A stretch of DNA of 64,000 nt from Trematomus loennbergii (Eukaryota > Chordata > Actinopteri > Perciformes > Nototheniidae), in assembly GCA_012861695.1 (NCBI GenBank), contig JAAOOA010000087.1:496001-560000 (forward strand), in the 5' to 3' direction. Positions within the stretch are counted from its first letter, which is position 1. Every line of letters starts with the position of its first letter. Below, piece by piece: positions 10,321 through 23,559 of the stretch. The notes under the pieces were generated by a model that saw only the letters and a program-made list of their open reading frames with translations, was not told the DNA's origin and ran no database searches. The position numbers and the translations under genes are program-made.

Positions 10321-12533
10321 TAATATTTATTATTTAGCAGACCATTCACATGCACACAAACCTCCAGAGCACACTACAGGAAAGGGGAAACCCAAAAGCA
10401 TAACAGTGCCTCTTTAATACTTCTTCCACTACTTGCACTCAGTCAGTCAGACAGTTCAATGTCAGTGAGGTTTTTTGTGCTCTCGTTTTTTAAAGGTCAA
10501 AGTCAGTAAGGCATCTATCAGCAGACTTTAAGATCCCTCACAAGTGCAAATACTCAGTTGTTAAGTCAATTAGTTTGTCATTCAGCACAGAAACAACCTG
10601 ATACACTACTTCCAGAATAATTCAATGAACACACATTGAAATATAACCTTTGACCTCATTCACACTGTACAACTGAAGTATTCTTAGACATATTGTGTGA
10701 GTTGGGACGTACTATGAGATTGCACATTTGTTCACTGTCTCATAGCATATTTTAGTTTACTCAGTGCAGACAGGTTGTATTGAATCTTGCAGACACTGCC
10801 CTTATTTTAACCTCTTACTCCTTGAGCAACTCCCTGTTAGAGAACGTGCTATTCAAGCATTGTGTCGCTAACAGGTGAAGTATGTCACCATTGGTTGATA
10901 GTTTTGAAAGGTTGGGCTATTTTGGTTCCTTACTATGTTATCATTAAATAATGCCAGATTAAATTAGAATCTAATACAAAAAGTGGTCATATGAATTAGT
11001 TACTATTTGTTTAACTTAATTACCTGTGTACTGCAAAATGTAAATTCACAGTTTGACTCCCATCTGTACTAGTGGTTTGTTAATGTACTTAAACTGTACT
11101 TCAGTAAGTACATTTAGAAAAAACACAAAAAATAACATTCTTTGTTCCTTTTTTTTAATCCATTGAGGCTTTGTTCAAACTTTACAAGCAGTGTGCAGAG
11201 AGGTGGACGGAATACAATTAACATAACACAACAGACAGCTGAGATGTAACATTTTAATTCCCCTGGTTTGTTAAACCACTGCAGCCTAATGTTTAATGAT
11301 CAGGTATTGTAGATTTTCTGTAAATACATTTTGTACCATTATAATGTAATTCAATAATTAATCCTGAACTTCCCCTTTAAAACACACCAGAGACCCATCA
11401 TTTTCCCCTCAATTGAAAATTTAGAAAGAAATATATATACAGTATTTTACTAATGAAAAAGGAGTGCATTACTTCCACTAGTAATGTGTGAAGAGGTTCA
11501 AAGTTCCAGGTAGCATACTAAAAAGAGTAAAGTATGCGAGTTGGAACGCAGACAAAAGTCAAGGTGAGTGAGAACTGGTTTCCTCAGCGTGCGTTCAGAC
11601 CATTCTTCAAGTGAGAACACAACACACGCCTCAGTGGAGAGCAGATTCCTCAGCACACTGCGCTTTGTGCTGCGTACGTGCCACTCATTCTTCAAATCCC
11701 TCCGGACAAAGACGCTTGTTGTAGAGGTGAAAGGTAAACAGTGAGACGTCAGGACAAACATTAGCAGAGAACAGTTTTGAGCTCTTCTGTCACTCTGAGG
11801 AAGAGCACATGTCAACTTTTGAAGAGAGGCAAAGTCCCTCATGCAGGCACAGTGAACACAATTTAAGAAATATAAAATACAAAGTGCAAAAACTCCAGAT
11901 ATGAAATAATGAGTGTCTTTGTAGTCAAGTTGAGTCTTTGAAAACATATCACATAGTCATTTTGACTCTCTTTGGAGTTTCTTTATGTATCTGTTGTTAT
12001 TTCCACACTTTCATAGTTTTTCTTCGTGTCGTTTTGCAGCTGTTTTTCATGTCTTTGTAGTTTCTTTGGTCTTCTCGCAGCTCTTTTGCATCTGATTGTA
12101 GTCTTTTTGTCCGCCCCTTGAGTCTCTCCTTGGTTTATACTTGTGTCTTTGGGTGACATTTTGTAGATCTAGGCACTGGTGTTAAGGTCAGCTTTTTGGT
12201 GAGCTAAGAGATTCTGTTTCCCAGTCAGCAAACAGAAAGTGAAAACTCTGCATTTATATCATTCTGCTCAGAACAAATCCAATCTAATTTGAACACTGAT
12301 GAAAAGTAGATCATGCTAAATTGACTTACTGTTAGTTGCATTCATAATGGATGCAACTCCATGGGAATACATTGAAATCACAGCCAAATAATGTCACTTT
12401 AAATCCTGTATTGATCAACCCTTTCATGTTTTACACTCATCTAATACACAACTAACTTCACAATGATCTGAGGAATGGGGTGAAGTTCATTTTCTGTGTT
12501 TTCTGACCCTCGCTGTGATTCTCGTCCTCTCAG
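10320..12533. repeat. Astacin intron: S-segment sequence and low-complexity DNA
   Basis: 10320-11480 is a shortened version of segment S (compare 28250-29000 and 18840-19240). 11490-11950 carries a 149-codon minus-strand ORF with no recognisable motif. 11950-12170 is a degenerate array of 'tttgtagtttctttg'-type words. No exon is visible. Confidence 0.6.
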
Positions 12534-12615
12534 GTTGGGCGTACGCCTTCGACAAGATAAACACGCTGAACCTGAACACACCATACGACTACAACTCCGT
12601 CATGCAGTACCACAG
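12534..12615 (+). CDS. Astacin exon with Met-turn
   Basis: The acceptor 'cctctcag' precedes 12534 and the donor 'gttacc' starts at 12616. Spliced to 5697 the frame reads S-G-W-A-Y-A-F-D-K, then NTPYDYNSVMQYH. SVM(H/Q)Y is the astacin Met-turn: methionine under the metal site and the tyrosine that can act as fifth zinc ligand. The usual SVMHYG is SVMQYH here. The 6.8-kb intron before this exon holds the Gypsy element and other repeats. Both junction phases agree with the neighbouring exons. Confidence 0.88.
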
Positions 12616-12879
12616 GTTACCAAGCATTCATCTTCATTTATATACGCATATATGGATATAAGTCAAAGGAACAGTTCACCCAAAACAATGAATTGTAGAC
12701 AGAACTGAGGCTTGAATTGCAGTAAGGAGAGCCCGAGAAATAAAAGTGCAAATGTATTTCTACGGACCCAAAAACAGCTAAATATGTTTCAAAAAGGTCC
12801 GTTTTTATTTGAAAAAAAATACCTTTGGACTACAGGTAGCCTGGACAGGTGAGTAACATTAAGAATTTATATTTTTTGG

Positions 12880-13115
12880 GTAAGTTTGAATTTTGAGAAA
12901 AAAATCTAAATCTTAGAAGAATCTAAATCCTGAAAAAAAGTCTAGTTCTGTGAAAAAGTGACATTTTGAGAAAAAAGTCAAAATCTGCAAAAAAAATCAA
13001 AATCTGAGAAAAAAATCAAAATATGAAAAAAACTCAAATTCTTTGAAAAAGTTAGAATTCCGAGAACATTTTGAATTTGTTCTAATTCTGAGAAAAAATA
13101 TAATTCTGAAAAAAA
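12880..13115. repeat. A-rich degenerate tandem repeat
   Basis: Words of the type 'gagaaaaaagtcaaaatct' recur with a loose period near 18-20 bp inside the intron before the last coding exon. Confidence 0.6.
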
Positions 13116-13513
13116 AGCTGAAAACATTTGGAATAGTCCAACCCATCTCTTCTTTTATTCTTTTTCTTAATAAAGCAGCTAAATGAAGTTATTACAGCGA
13201 CAGAATTAATAAACATTTGGCAAATAATAATGATAGATAATATTGAAATGCATAACATTGATAAGAGTGAAACCAGGATTAAATAGGTCCCAAGCTCTCA
13301 AAGAAAATGCTAAATATACAATTTACCTACACTGCCTTATGGACCTTTTTCTCATTTACACAATAAATATGTCTTCATAATATTGAGATAGATCAGATTT
13401 GTTTTGGTGACTGAACCGACTCGTTTAGGAGCATTTGAGTCTCAATGGTTTCTAAATGTTTAATATATATACAAGCTAATAATAATGAAGCCTCTGTGCT
13501 CTTAATGTTCCAG

Positions 13514-13643
13514 GTATGCCTTCAGCGGGAACAATATGCCCACCATGGTGCCGATCCCCAACGCCAACGTAGAGTTCGGCACGGCCAATCAGATGAGCAG
13601 GAACGACATCAGCAGACTGAACACGCTGTACACATGTTGAAAG
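13514..13643 (+). CDS. Astacin last coding exon
   Basis: The acceptor 'atgttccag' precedes 13514. Joining AG from 12615 to G restores Arg, then YAFSGNNMPTMVPIPNANVE, then FGTANQMSRNDISRLNTLYT and Cys followed by TGA at 13638-13640. The terminal Cys corresponds to the conserved C-terminal disulphide partner of astacin. The protein stops at the end of the catalytic domain with no EGF or CUB domains, as in fish hatching-enzyme-like astacins. The donor 'gtaag' at 13644 leads to a 3'UTR exon. A near copy is at 63303-63426. Confidence 0.88.
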
Positions 13644-13738
13644 GTAAGAAACACACGCTGGGTTCCCTTCATTCATCTGTTTTCAGGGCAAAGGAAAGTG
13701 TGTTTGTCGCCTTTAACGTGTTTCTTCTGTTCCAACAG

Positions 13739-13850
13739 GTGGTGAAGAAACCCTGAGGACATGGGGCCAATTTACACATCAAACCTGCTCTTTATAACAC
13801 AGTCTGAGAAAGTGTGTTGATAATAAATCTTCAAACATGTTCAATGAAGT
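13739..13850 (+). other. Astacin 3'UTR exon with poly(A) signal
   Basis: The acceptor 'gttccaacag' is followed by 'gtggtgaagaaaccctgag' and a canonical AATAAA at 13822-13827. Copies occur at 37403 and 63523. The end of the exon is inferred from the signal, not observed. Confidence 0.7.
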
Positions 13851-14502
13851 GTAGTTTGTAGTTTGTGCACTTGTAACACTTTTGTACTTCAGAAAATGTT
13901 CCTGATTTTTTTATTCTTCTACCTCAGTTTGAAGAAAGGTGTGAAGAAGAGGTGAAAGATGTGTAAAAGCTGCAGAATCTCTAATGTATAAACTCAAACT
14001 CGTATTACTTTTAGTGTCTGTTTCAAATGTCAGCATCAAAACAAACGTAACTTACCAAAAGCACAAAATGGTGCATAAAGGTATATTATGTAATCGGAAA
14101 AGCATCATCAATCATTTGTTGATCTTGTATTTAAGTATTTTTTTAAGTAACTGAAGCTGCCAAAATAATCGTTTTCGAGTCAAAAGTATATATAATATTT
14201 GGAGTTGTACAGAAGATGATTAGTGCCACAACTGAAAAGAAAAAGTGAGATCTGACCAAAAGTTATTTATTTTTTTGTTAGTTAGAATTCTGACTTTTAA
14301 GAAATACACTTTTGGTCAAATCTCACATTTTTTTTTTTTAAACATGTGGCCCTAATCTACGGATCTAGAGGATTAGTGCTAAAAGAGGATTAGAGACACA
14401 TGATTAGGGGCCACATGTAAAATAGTTTGTGAGATCTGACGATAAGTGACATTTCTTCTCAGGGGGTTCTATCCAATGCAGAATGGAGATGGCTATCCAT
14501 GC
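13851..14502. repeat. Downstream flank of astacin, duplicated in units B and C
   Basis: The block near 14030-14215 ('gtgcataaaggtatattatg') is repeated at about 38095-38255 and 63838-63900. It ends the tandem unit. No gene is seen. Confidence 0.65.
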
Positions 14503-14504
14503 CT

Positions 14505-14696
14505 TTACATTACATGTTACGTGTTAGACGCTTTTATCCAAAGCGACTTACATACTCAATACTGTGGACAATCCCCACAAGAGTAATTTGGGGTGAAGTG
14601 TCTCAGGGACACAACGACATGCTGACTGCAGTGGGGTTTGAACCTGTGACCATCTGATCCCCATACCAAGCTTCTATCCATTGCGCCACACGCCTC
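14505..14696 (-). mobile_element. tRNA-derived SINE, minus strand
   Basis: Read on the minus strand it starts GAGGCGTGTGGCGCA. It contains a B-box-like GGTTCAAACCCC and ends with the GTAAGTCGCTTTGGATAAAA tail shared with fish SINE/LINE pairs. Copies at 16280-16470 and 40063-40251 are on the plus strand. Confidence 0.8.
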
Positions 14697-14700
14697 CTTT

Positions 14701-15355
14701 ATTTAATCTCGGCTTATTACTGTAATGCTCTTTTATCCTGCCTCAACAAAACATCAATAAACCGGTTACAACAGGTCCAAAACGCTGCAGCCAGATTGCT
14801 CACTCGGTCCAAAATAACATGCCACATCACTCCGATCCTTTCTGCCCTGCACTGGCTCCCTGTCCATCTCAGAACCCAATTCAAGGTATTGGTCTTCACA
14901 TATAGAGCTGTCCATGGCCAAGCCCCAGCCTACGTTAACGACCTTATCCACACTCACAGCACAACCAGGGCCCTGAGGTCCTCTGAGCAAGGCCTCCTAA
15001 GGGTGCCCCGAACCAGGCTAAAAACTAAGGGGGACCGTGCCTTTGAGGCGGTGGCCCAAGACTTTGGAATGACCTCCCTCAGAAACTGAGAGCCTCTGCC
15101 TCAGTAGAGATTTTAAGGGGCAGCTAAAGACTCACCTTTCCGACAGGCCTTTGGGGCGTCAGAGGAGGTGAGTTAGTAGCTGTTTCTCATTGGAGTTTAT
15201 CCTATGTTTTACCTGCTGTGTTTTATGCCTTTTATTCTACATGTTATAGTTGTACTTTGAATTGAGTACTGTATACTGTAAAGCACTTTGTGCATTCGTG
15301 TTGAGAAGGGTGCTATATAAATAAAGTTTTACTTACTTACTTACTTTACTTCTTT
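14701..15355 (+). mobile_element. 5'-truncated L2-like LINE, 3' end of reverse-transcriptase ORF
   Basis: The plus-strand reading has NRLQQVQNAAARLLTR, then HITPILSALHWLPVHLRTQF and a TYRAVHGQAPAYVNDL stretch, which is the C-terminal hallmark of L2/CR1-group reverse transcriptases. The coding part ends near 15089. The 3' end carries 'gctatataaataaagtt' and a CTTA repeat tail (about 15325-15350). The 5' part of the LINE is missing, as is usual for retroposed copies. The unit B and C flanks lack it. Confidence 0.85.
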
Positions 15356-15782
15356 AGACAGGAAGTAAACACAGAATTCAGACTTTTTTCCAGAATTCTA
15401 AATGTTATCACTTCTGTTCAGATCTCAACAAGTATTTCACATGTGGCCCTGATCTTCCTCCGTAAAGTAGAAGTATACATTTGCATCAAATAAATTCTCT
15501 AGCTATGAGATTCTGACTTTTACAAACACGAACTCAATGGGATCCGATTGCTCTTTTTCCACTTCACAAAATATATTTGATGTAAGTAAAAGTATCATGA
15601 CTAAACTATAGAAACACTGAGTTGCAAGAACACAGAACAATATCACAGAACATCTGTATTGGAAATAATATCATTTATATTCCACTTTGCTAACAGTTCC
15701 TTTGCTAAGAAATAGTGTTTAATATAAAATCAATGAATTTATAAAAGAGTATATTTCCCCCTGTGGCACGCTCCACTCACAG

Positions 15783-15785
<3 letters not shown>

Positions 15786-15849
<64 letters not shown>
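15786..15849. repeat. (CA)n microsatellite
   Basis: About 64 bp of nearly pure CA. Confidence 0.97.
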
Positions 15850-16279
15850 ATCTGACTTCATACTGAGTGTTTGTGGTGTTAGCATCATTAATGTATCTCT
15901 TAGTCTTGTCTCTAGAGCTCAAGGAGGACATTAACTCTAATCGAGGAAATAAAAGGTATTTTCAAAACCTCAATAATGTGAAGATGATTTTCCACATCTT
16001 TCTCGCTGACACTGTTAGTGGATATATGGCTGCATAATCCAAAGAAATGAACACAGTGTTTGAATGTTAATGTTGATATGAATCTTGATAAACTGCTTTG
16101 AGATGAAGCGTTCACTCTGCAGGTCGTTGCTTAAAGACCCTCTGCTTGTAATGAATGAACAACGATGGCTTCGTACAGAAAGGACTCTGATAGTAGAGAA
16201 TGAAAGTCAGGGGTAATAACACAGTACTTTATTTGAAAGACAAATTAATACATAAAAACATATTCAAGATAAGTAAATG
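15850..16279. repeat. Duplicated flank, no gene seen
   Basis: Repeated at 39634-40062 and partly at 8938-9190. It includes 'gaatgaacaacgatggcttc'. No exon is recognised. Confidence 0.6.
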
Positions 16280-16470
16280 AGGCGTGTGGCGCAGTGGCCT
16301 AATGCTCGGATCAGGGGGTCACAGGTTCAAACCCCACTGCAGTCAGCATGTCGTTGTGTCCCTGAGACACTTCACCCCAAATTGCTCCTGTGGGGATTGT
16401 CCACAGTATTGAGTATGTAAGTCGCTTTGGATAAAAGCGTCTAACAAGTAACATGTAATGTCATGTAAAG
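16280..16470 (+). mobile_element. tRNA-derived SINE
   Basis: Box A-like GTGGCGCAGTGG at about 16286-16297 and box B-like GGTTCAAACCCC at 16324-16335, followed by the GTCGCTTTGGATAAAAGCG tail. Unit A at about 9175 has the same flanks ('attcaagat', 'aaagtacctcagaat') without the SINE. Confidence 0.85.
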
Positions 16471-16896
16471 TACCTCAGAATTTAACTTCAGTAAAGATGT
16501 TTGTCCACTAGGGGGCGACACTTCCTCACAGTTCACATGGAAACACCTGGTAGTAACACACCTTTACAGAGCTGCTTTAATGACACAGGTATTTAAGCAT
16601 CGCCACTAAAAGAAAAACAATTGTTTTCCCTCAGAATGTAAATGGAAAATCAGCATTTACTTTAATGAGAAGTTTCAAGGAGGGGAGACCAGGTGCATGT
16701 TAAGAAAAATTATTGTTACAGTTTAAAGGTATGACGATAAAATTGTGCATTCAAAGGAGGATCTTCCTGCACCCAATGAAGCTTCTGTAAAAGGACATTT
16801 AATCATTGCTTCATATATATATACATTACATATATATTATGTATATATTTTACTTTGTATTTACTACACTTTACTAATGAGCAGGTTTTCTGTCAG

Positions 16897-16942
16897 GAGC
16901 CGTCTGTCTCCGAGCTCCTGTGGAGGGCCAACAAGGATGTGG
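16897..16942 (+). pseudogene. Orphan astacin propeptide-like exon (unit B)
   Basis: The acceptor 'gttttctgtcag' precedes 16897 and the donor 'gtgagt' starts at 16943. The exon reads EPSVSELLWRANKDVG, which resembles the propeptide segment (SELIxRAN) of fish hatching-enzyme-like astacins. An alternative acceptor at 16884 would add four codons. The next astacin piece downstream is only a 3'UTR at 37403, so this exon has no catalytic partners in its unit. The exon is short, so homology is an inference from the motif, the intact splice sites and its repetition at 42942. Confidence 0.65.
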
Positions 16943-17098
16943 GTGAGTCAACATGCACATTTATGTATTTATATATTCAGAGGTAGAGTGAACATTAATA
17001 GACATTTCTAAATGTGCCAAAAACCCTGGACACATATTACAGTCACCCTGAGAAAGAACATAAATAATGACTATAATTATTTGTAGAGACATAATGAG

Positions 17099-17170
17099 GC
17101 AAGGCAAGTTTATTTATATAGCATCTTTCAACACAAGGCAATTCAAAGTGCTTTACAAAAATGAAAGACA
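17099..17170. repeat. Dispersed repeat 'aagtttatttatatagca'
   Basis: This short block recurs at 37580-37650 and 43143-43215. It resembles the reverse of a fish LINE/SINE 3' end. The family is not named. Confidence 0.5.
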
Positions 17171-19580
17171 TTAAGAAAAAGTGCAGCAGAAACAACCTGA
17201 TACTACTTCTCAGTATAATTCAATGAACACACATTGAAATATAACCTTTGACCTCATTCACACAGTACAACTGAAGTATTAGACATATTGTGTGTTGGGA
17301 CGTACTATGAGATTGCACATTTGTTCACTGTCTCATAGCATATTTTAGTTTACTCAGTGCAGACAGGTTGTATTGAATCTTGCAGACACTGCCCTTATTT
17401 TAACCTCTTACTCCTTGAGCCAACTCCCTGTTAGAGAACGTGCTATTCAAGCATTGTGTCGCTAACAGGTGAAGGTATGTCACCATTGGTTGACAGTTTG
17501 AAAGGTTGGGCTATTTTGATTCCTTACTATGTTATCATTAAATAATGCCAGATTAAATTAGAATCTAATACAAAAAGTGGTCATATGAATTAGTTACTAT
17601 TTGTTTACTTAATTACCTGTGTACTGCAAAATGTAAATTCACAATTCAAGGCCTTTTTAATTTTTTTCTCCAAATTGGTTTGACTCCCATCTGTCTCTGA
17701 GTGGTTTGTTCATATATCATCAATAGCCAGATTATAGACTGATTATTGATGATTGCGTTAAGGATTATAACATCTGTTTCCCTAAAAAACATGTGGAGAA
17801 TAGATTTTTCTTAAAGGCTGCTGACAGTTTTTCTGGATTTATGTCGTGGTACAAACCCATATCAAAACTCCCCTCTGTAAAAACCTTTGACTCTAATAAG
17901 TCGACAATAAAACAAGAATGTGATCCTGGTTTTAACCAGTGTACACATTTCTGTGCTGTTTCTGTATGCGTTAGTATATTTAAAGATAACATTTCAGAAA
18001 ACGTGTACTGTAATAAAAAACAAAGTCATGATGTGAGTGAAACATTTTTAATTGTAATATTATTCACCATCCACCTCTTTAAAAATAATGACATTTCAAA
18101 TGATAAGCTCCATCTTATAAACAGGGCATTAATAAAATAGACTTTACAAGCATATTTCATGCAATTTTGATATTTAAAAACCCTTTATTTATCTCCCAGT
18201 CAGACGGGACGTTTGCAGTGAGTTAGTCTCACCTGTACAGGCAGTGCTGGAGTGTGTTCAAGGTGAAGAATGAGATCATAATCATTAGAAGCAGTCCAAC
18301 CAGTCAGACCGCTCTCACTGACACAGGCTGCAGCCATCAGACACTTAGATTAGCTTAGTTTAGCATATATACTAGGAAAAGGGGGAAATAGTGAGTGACA
18401 AAATACACATTTAAGTGTACTTAATATATCTCTGTACGAAAACTGAAATGTAAAAACAATTTGGCAACTTGTTTGGTCCCAGCCAAGAAATAGCCCGACC
18501 CATAATCCCCTGTTAAACGTCTTATTGATGTTTTTACTCCTCTGATTTGGTATGGATTAAACAAACTGGATTCAGAGCTGCTGATAGGTGGATTTTGTTA
18601 CCTTTGGACAGGCTGGCTTTGTCTTCCTCTGTTTCCAGTCTTTATGCTAAGCTAAGCTAACCAGTTGATGGCCTTATTTCTAACAAACATATACAGCAAT
18701 CTTAATATCTATGATCAGCTGATCCAAGAGGGTTTTAAATAGTTTATAAAGCTTCAGAAGAACCAAATCTATCAGACAAATGTAGTTAAGTAGAAATGGA
18801 AATAGTTAAGTACATTTTTTTAAGACTTTCCCTAAGTTGAGAACTAGTGAAAACTGTACTTCAGTAAGTACATTTAAAAAACACAAAAAATAACATTCTT
18901 TGTTCCTTTTTTTTAATCCATTGAGGCTTTGTTCAAACTTTACAAGCAGTGTGCAGAGAGGTGGACGAAATACAATTAACATAACACAACAGACAGCTGA
19001 GATGTAACATTTAATTTCCCTGGTTTGTGAAACCACTGCAGCCTAATGTTTAATGATCAGGTATTGTTGATTCTCCAAGTAACTGTAAATACATTTTGTA
19101 CCAATATACTATAATTCAATAATCAATCCTGAACTTCCCCTTTAAAACACACCAGAGACCCATCATTTTCCCCTCAATTGAAAATTATAAAAAAATATAT
19201 ACAGTATTTTACTAATGAAAAAGGAGTGCATTACTTCCACTAGTAATGTGTGCAAGTATGAAACACTTTTTGAACACACAATTCTGAGACAATAATACTT
19301 TTCTTGTCCCCCTGACATATAAAGAAGTGGTAAAAGTTTATTTCTGAGTAAATAGTTTTCTGATCACTTCAAGTCATGACGGCAGGAAGTGCAATCCGTA
19401 GAATAAACTAGAGTACATTAGAACATACTCATCAGTATTTTATGTGTTTTTATGCGTCTCATCAAGGTGAACCATATGTGATCAGATTCTGAAAATTAAC
19501 AATGTGTACAATGTACTTCCCCAGTTGAATACATTTATTACATTTAGTGAGAGTGACTCTTTCTGAGAAAATCAAATGTT
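17170..19580. repeat. Segment S, reference copy
   Basis: This 2.4-kb block recurs, whole or in part, at about 10440-11480, 28500-29889 plus 37048-37390, 43220-46640, 50800-51430, 54364-54990, 57914-59990 and 61914-61985. This copy lacks the insertions seen elsewhere and so serves as the empty-site reference. It contains a 115-codon plus-strand ORF (17793-18140) that an in-frame stop breaks in the copies at 29164 and 43892, so coding is unlikely. Confidence 0.8.
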
Positions 19581-19583
19581 GTT

Positions 19584-21326
<1,743 letters not shown>

Positions 21327-21487
21327 TTATGTTAGAAATGACATACATAGACCAATGACAACCAAAAACATTTAGATTTTTTGTCTGTAAAAAACACAAT
21401 GTGTAAGCTCTAATACTGTTGGGGGATTTTGCCGTTGTTGAACAGAGGAGTGAAACCTCCTGCTGAGCATCACTGAAGTTAATACTA

Positions 21488-21770
21488 GTTGTTGTTGTCG
21501 TGTGCTGTGCTGAAGCGCAATCATCCTTGTACATTACTGTTTTATATACAGTACTGTATTGACTGTATTTATTATTATCTGTGTATTTATTCTTATGTAT
21601 ACATTTCCCATCTATTTACCTTTATTTTTGTATCATTTATTTTGTACAGACTTCTGATAATTGTGTATATAACTGACTGTTTTGCACTCTGGTTAGACCC
21701 TCCTTAATTTCATTACACTCTGTTTGCATTTTGTAATGACAATAAAGTAATCTGATCTAATCTAATCTAA
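21488..21770 (+). mobile_element. 5'-truncated retroposon with ATCTA-type tail
   Basis: It ends 'gacaataaagtaatctgat' followed by 'ctaatctaatcta'. Unit C at about 48640 reads 'aatactagtaaaaaacag' without it, which is an empty site. A reverse-strand copy spans 40505-40572 and 42172-42330. Confidence 0.7.
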
Positions 21771-22263
21771 AAAACAGTAAACGTTATCAGCTTCAAAAGG
21801 CAGACAGCAGTTACTATAGAAACAGGTTCAAAGCTCAAGGCTACTTACCACAGTGTGTACAAATGATATAAGATGAAATATCTAATTGTCATGCCTTTTT
21901 ATAAGATACACTTGTAACATAACACCAGATCCCTTGCTTTGGACAGTCCAGAACAAATCTAATATTTAGATTCTACTTTGTTTAATAGAGTCAATTATAA
22001 AGATGTTTTCAAATACAGGAAATATGAAAATTAGCATAAGCTAATGCTAGCTTTGACTGTATGCTCTCTAACCTAACTTAACCAGAGTTTACATTGTAGT
22101 TGTATTGTTGGCTGTTGCTAATGTAAATGTTGAGGTTTTTATCTTAACTGACACATATATATAATATTCTTTATATGGTAAACTGATGTAATACAGTCAG
22201 ATTCTGATTTTAATCCAACTTTGACTAAATATGTAGTTAGTGATGTGTCTGTAGTGTACTCAC

Positions 22264-22380
22264 CAGTGTTTGCAGAGTCCTGCTGTGTTGTTGAGAAAAA
22301 GCTGCTGGATTCAGTTGAGTGTTTCTTCAGAGAAACAGAGACTTGTCTCGGCTGCTGCTCTGCTGTCGCTCAGACAAACT
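22264..22380 (-). other. Noncoding first exon of unit B TRIM
   Basis: On the minus strand the block ends CAAACACTG and is followed by a canonical donor GTGAGT (22258-22263). The coding exon's acceptor is about 1 kb downstream at 21222. The same exon and donor are kept at 49138 in unit C. The 5' end is estimated. Confidence 0.6.
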
Positions 22381-22391
22381 TCAGCTTTGAT

Positions 22392-22409
22392 TTCTGGGAA
22401 ATGGAAACT
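22392..22409. promoter_or_regulatory. Overlapping GAS-like and ISRE-like sites upstream of TRIM (unit B)
   Basis: TTCTGGGAA (22392-22400) fits the STAT consensus TTCNNNGAA. GAAATGGAAACT (22398-22409) fits the ISRE/IRF consensus GAAANNGAAACT exactly. They lie just upstream of the inferred TRIM first exon. Function is inferred. Confidence 0.55.
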
Positions 22410-22499
22410 CTTCTCTTACAGTGTGGTTCCACCTCTCAGTGGCAGTTTGCCAAGAGGAAGTGGAGGAAGAACTATTGAGGCTTGTTATTTCACTTTGTG

Positions 22500-22975
22500 A
22501 CGATGCATTTTACAGCTGATCCAAGAGGCTTTTCAAATAGTGTATTGAGCATAAGTAGGAATATTTTCTCAATACATAAAGGACATCTCTTTACACATCT
22601 GGAGATCTATAGCTATATTTCACAACGCTGTGTTATGGTCCCTGTTTAAGAGCAGCTGGTGAAACACTTCCTCCTCCCTGAACAGACTGTTTGAAAATGA
22701 GTCTTGTAAGAAATATGAGGAGTAAAGGCTTGTGGAGTTATACAATAAACACACAACGTCTAAATCCTCTTATTAGATGCGATATTAATCACAGAGGAAC
22801 GAACCCGGGAGGAAGACCCGCCCCCCGTCGAGACCGGCCAATAGAGAGGACTATAGACTATAACATATGATGGACAGGAAAAAACGCTCTCTCTCTACCC
22901 CGGCCACGCGATAAACAACAGCTGGGAGGAGGCAGCGGCACCCCACGTGAACGGGAGAGCCGCAGTCAGTACCAT
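22500..22975. other. Flank upstream of TRIM, no gene seen
   Basis: GC-rich toward 22900, with a CACGTG word. No exon is recognised. Confidence 0.4.
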
Positions 22976-23367
22976 GGCCGTTTCTCAATCCCGAGCATGC
23001 TGGCTTGGTAGCACAGCCGAGCCGAGCATCTTGCTTCAGAAGCAAGGCAAGAATACTTCCTGCTATTCGGAAAACGAAGAGTGGAACAGGCTAGCAAGTG
23101 TGCAGGTGTGCGTCATATGAGAGGCCGCGCCTTACATCTTCCGCCACAGATTTGGGGAAATTGGTCCATGCGCAAAGCATTGTGGGAATTTTAAGGACGC
23201 GAAGTCTACCCATGTGCAGCCTCGAAATTTCCCCCAAACCAAGGACGCGGCCTCGGTGGAATTCCAAGTATGCTGGAGATTGGAACAGTCCTTCGGCGGC
23301 ACTCGATGACGTAGCATCCTTGAAATATTGGCTTGGAAGCCAATATCCTTGCGATTGAGAAACGGCC
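22976..23367. mobile_element. 392-bp MITE with GGCCGTTTCTCAATC ends
   Basis: GGCCGTTTCTCAATC at the left and GATTGAGAAACGGCC at the right are exact inverses. There is no coding capacity. The target duplication is not clear, so the superfamily is left open. Confidence 0.75.
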
Positions 23368-23559
23368 CGTATGTGTTCGCCCTACCATATGTGTTCGGGT
23401 TCCGTCGCTTACCAATGACGTCACGCATCGTGATTGGCTGTACGGTAATCACACGCTGATTGGTGTAACTAGGGGCGCTGACTAGGGTATACCGGGGGTC
23501 TGATCAAAGGATGAAGCTGTTAACGTGCTGCTACCATAAACTGGCTGTAGCCCACAAAC

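Noticed and set aside
11498..11947. 149-codon minus-strand ORF in the astacin intron
   Set aside because: There is no recognisable domain, composition is unremarkable, and the ORF is not kept in the other S copies.
16280..16350. Possible tRNA gene (boxes A and B)
   Set aside because: The tRNA-like head is degenerate and continues into a SINE tail. Three similar copies are dispersed, so it is a SINE.
17793..18140. 115-codon ORF in segment S and its minus-strand shadow
   Set aside because: The paralogous copies have an in-frame stop near the start (29164 and 43892) and indels later. Repetition follows from duplication of S and not from coding constraint.
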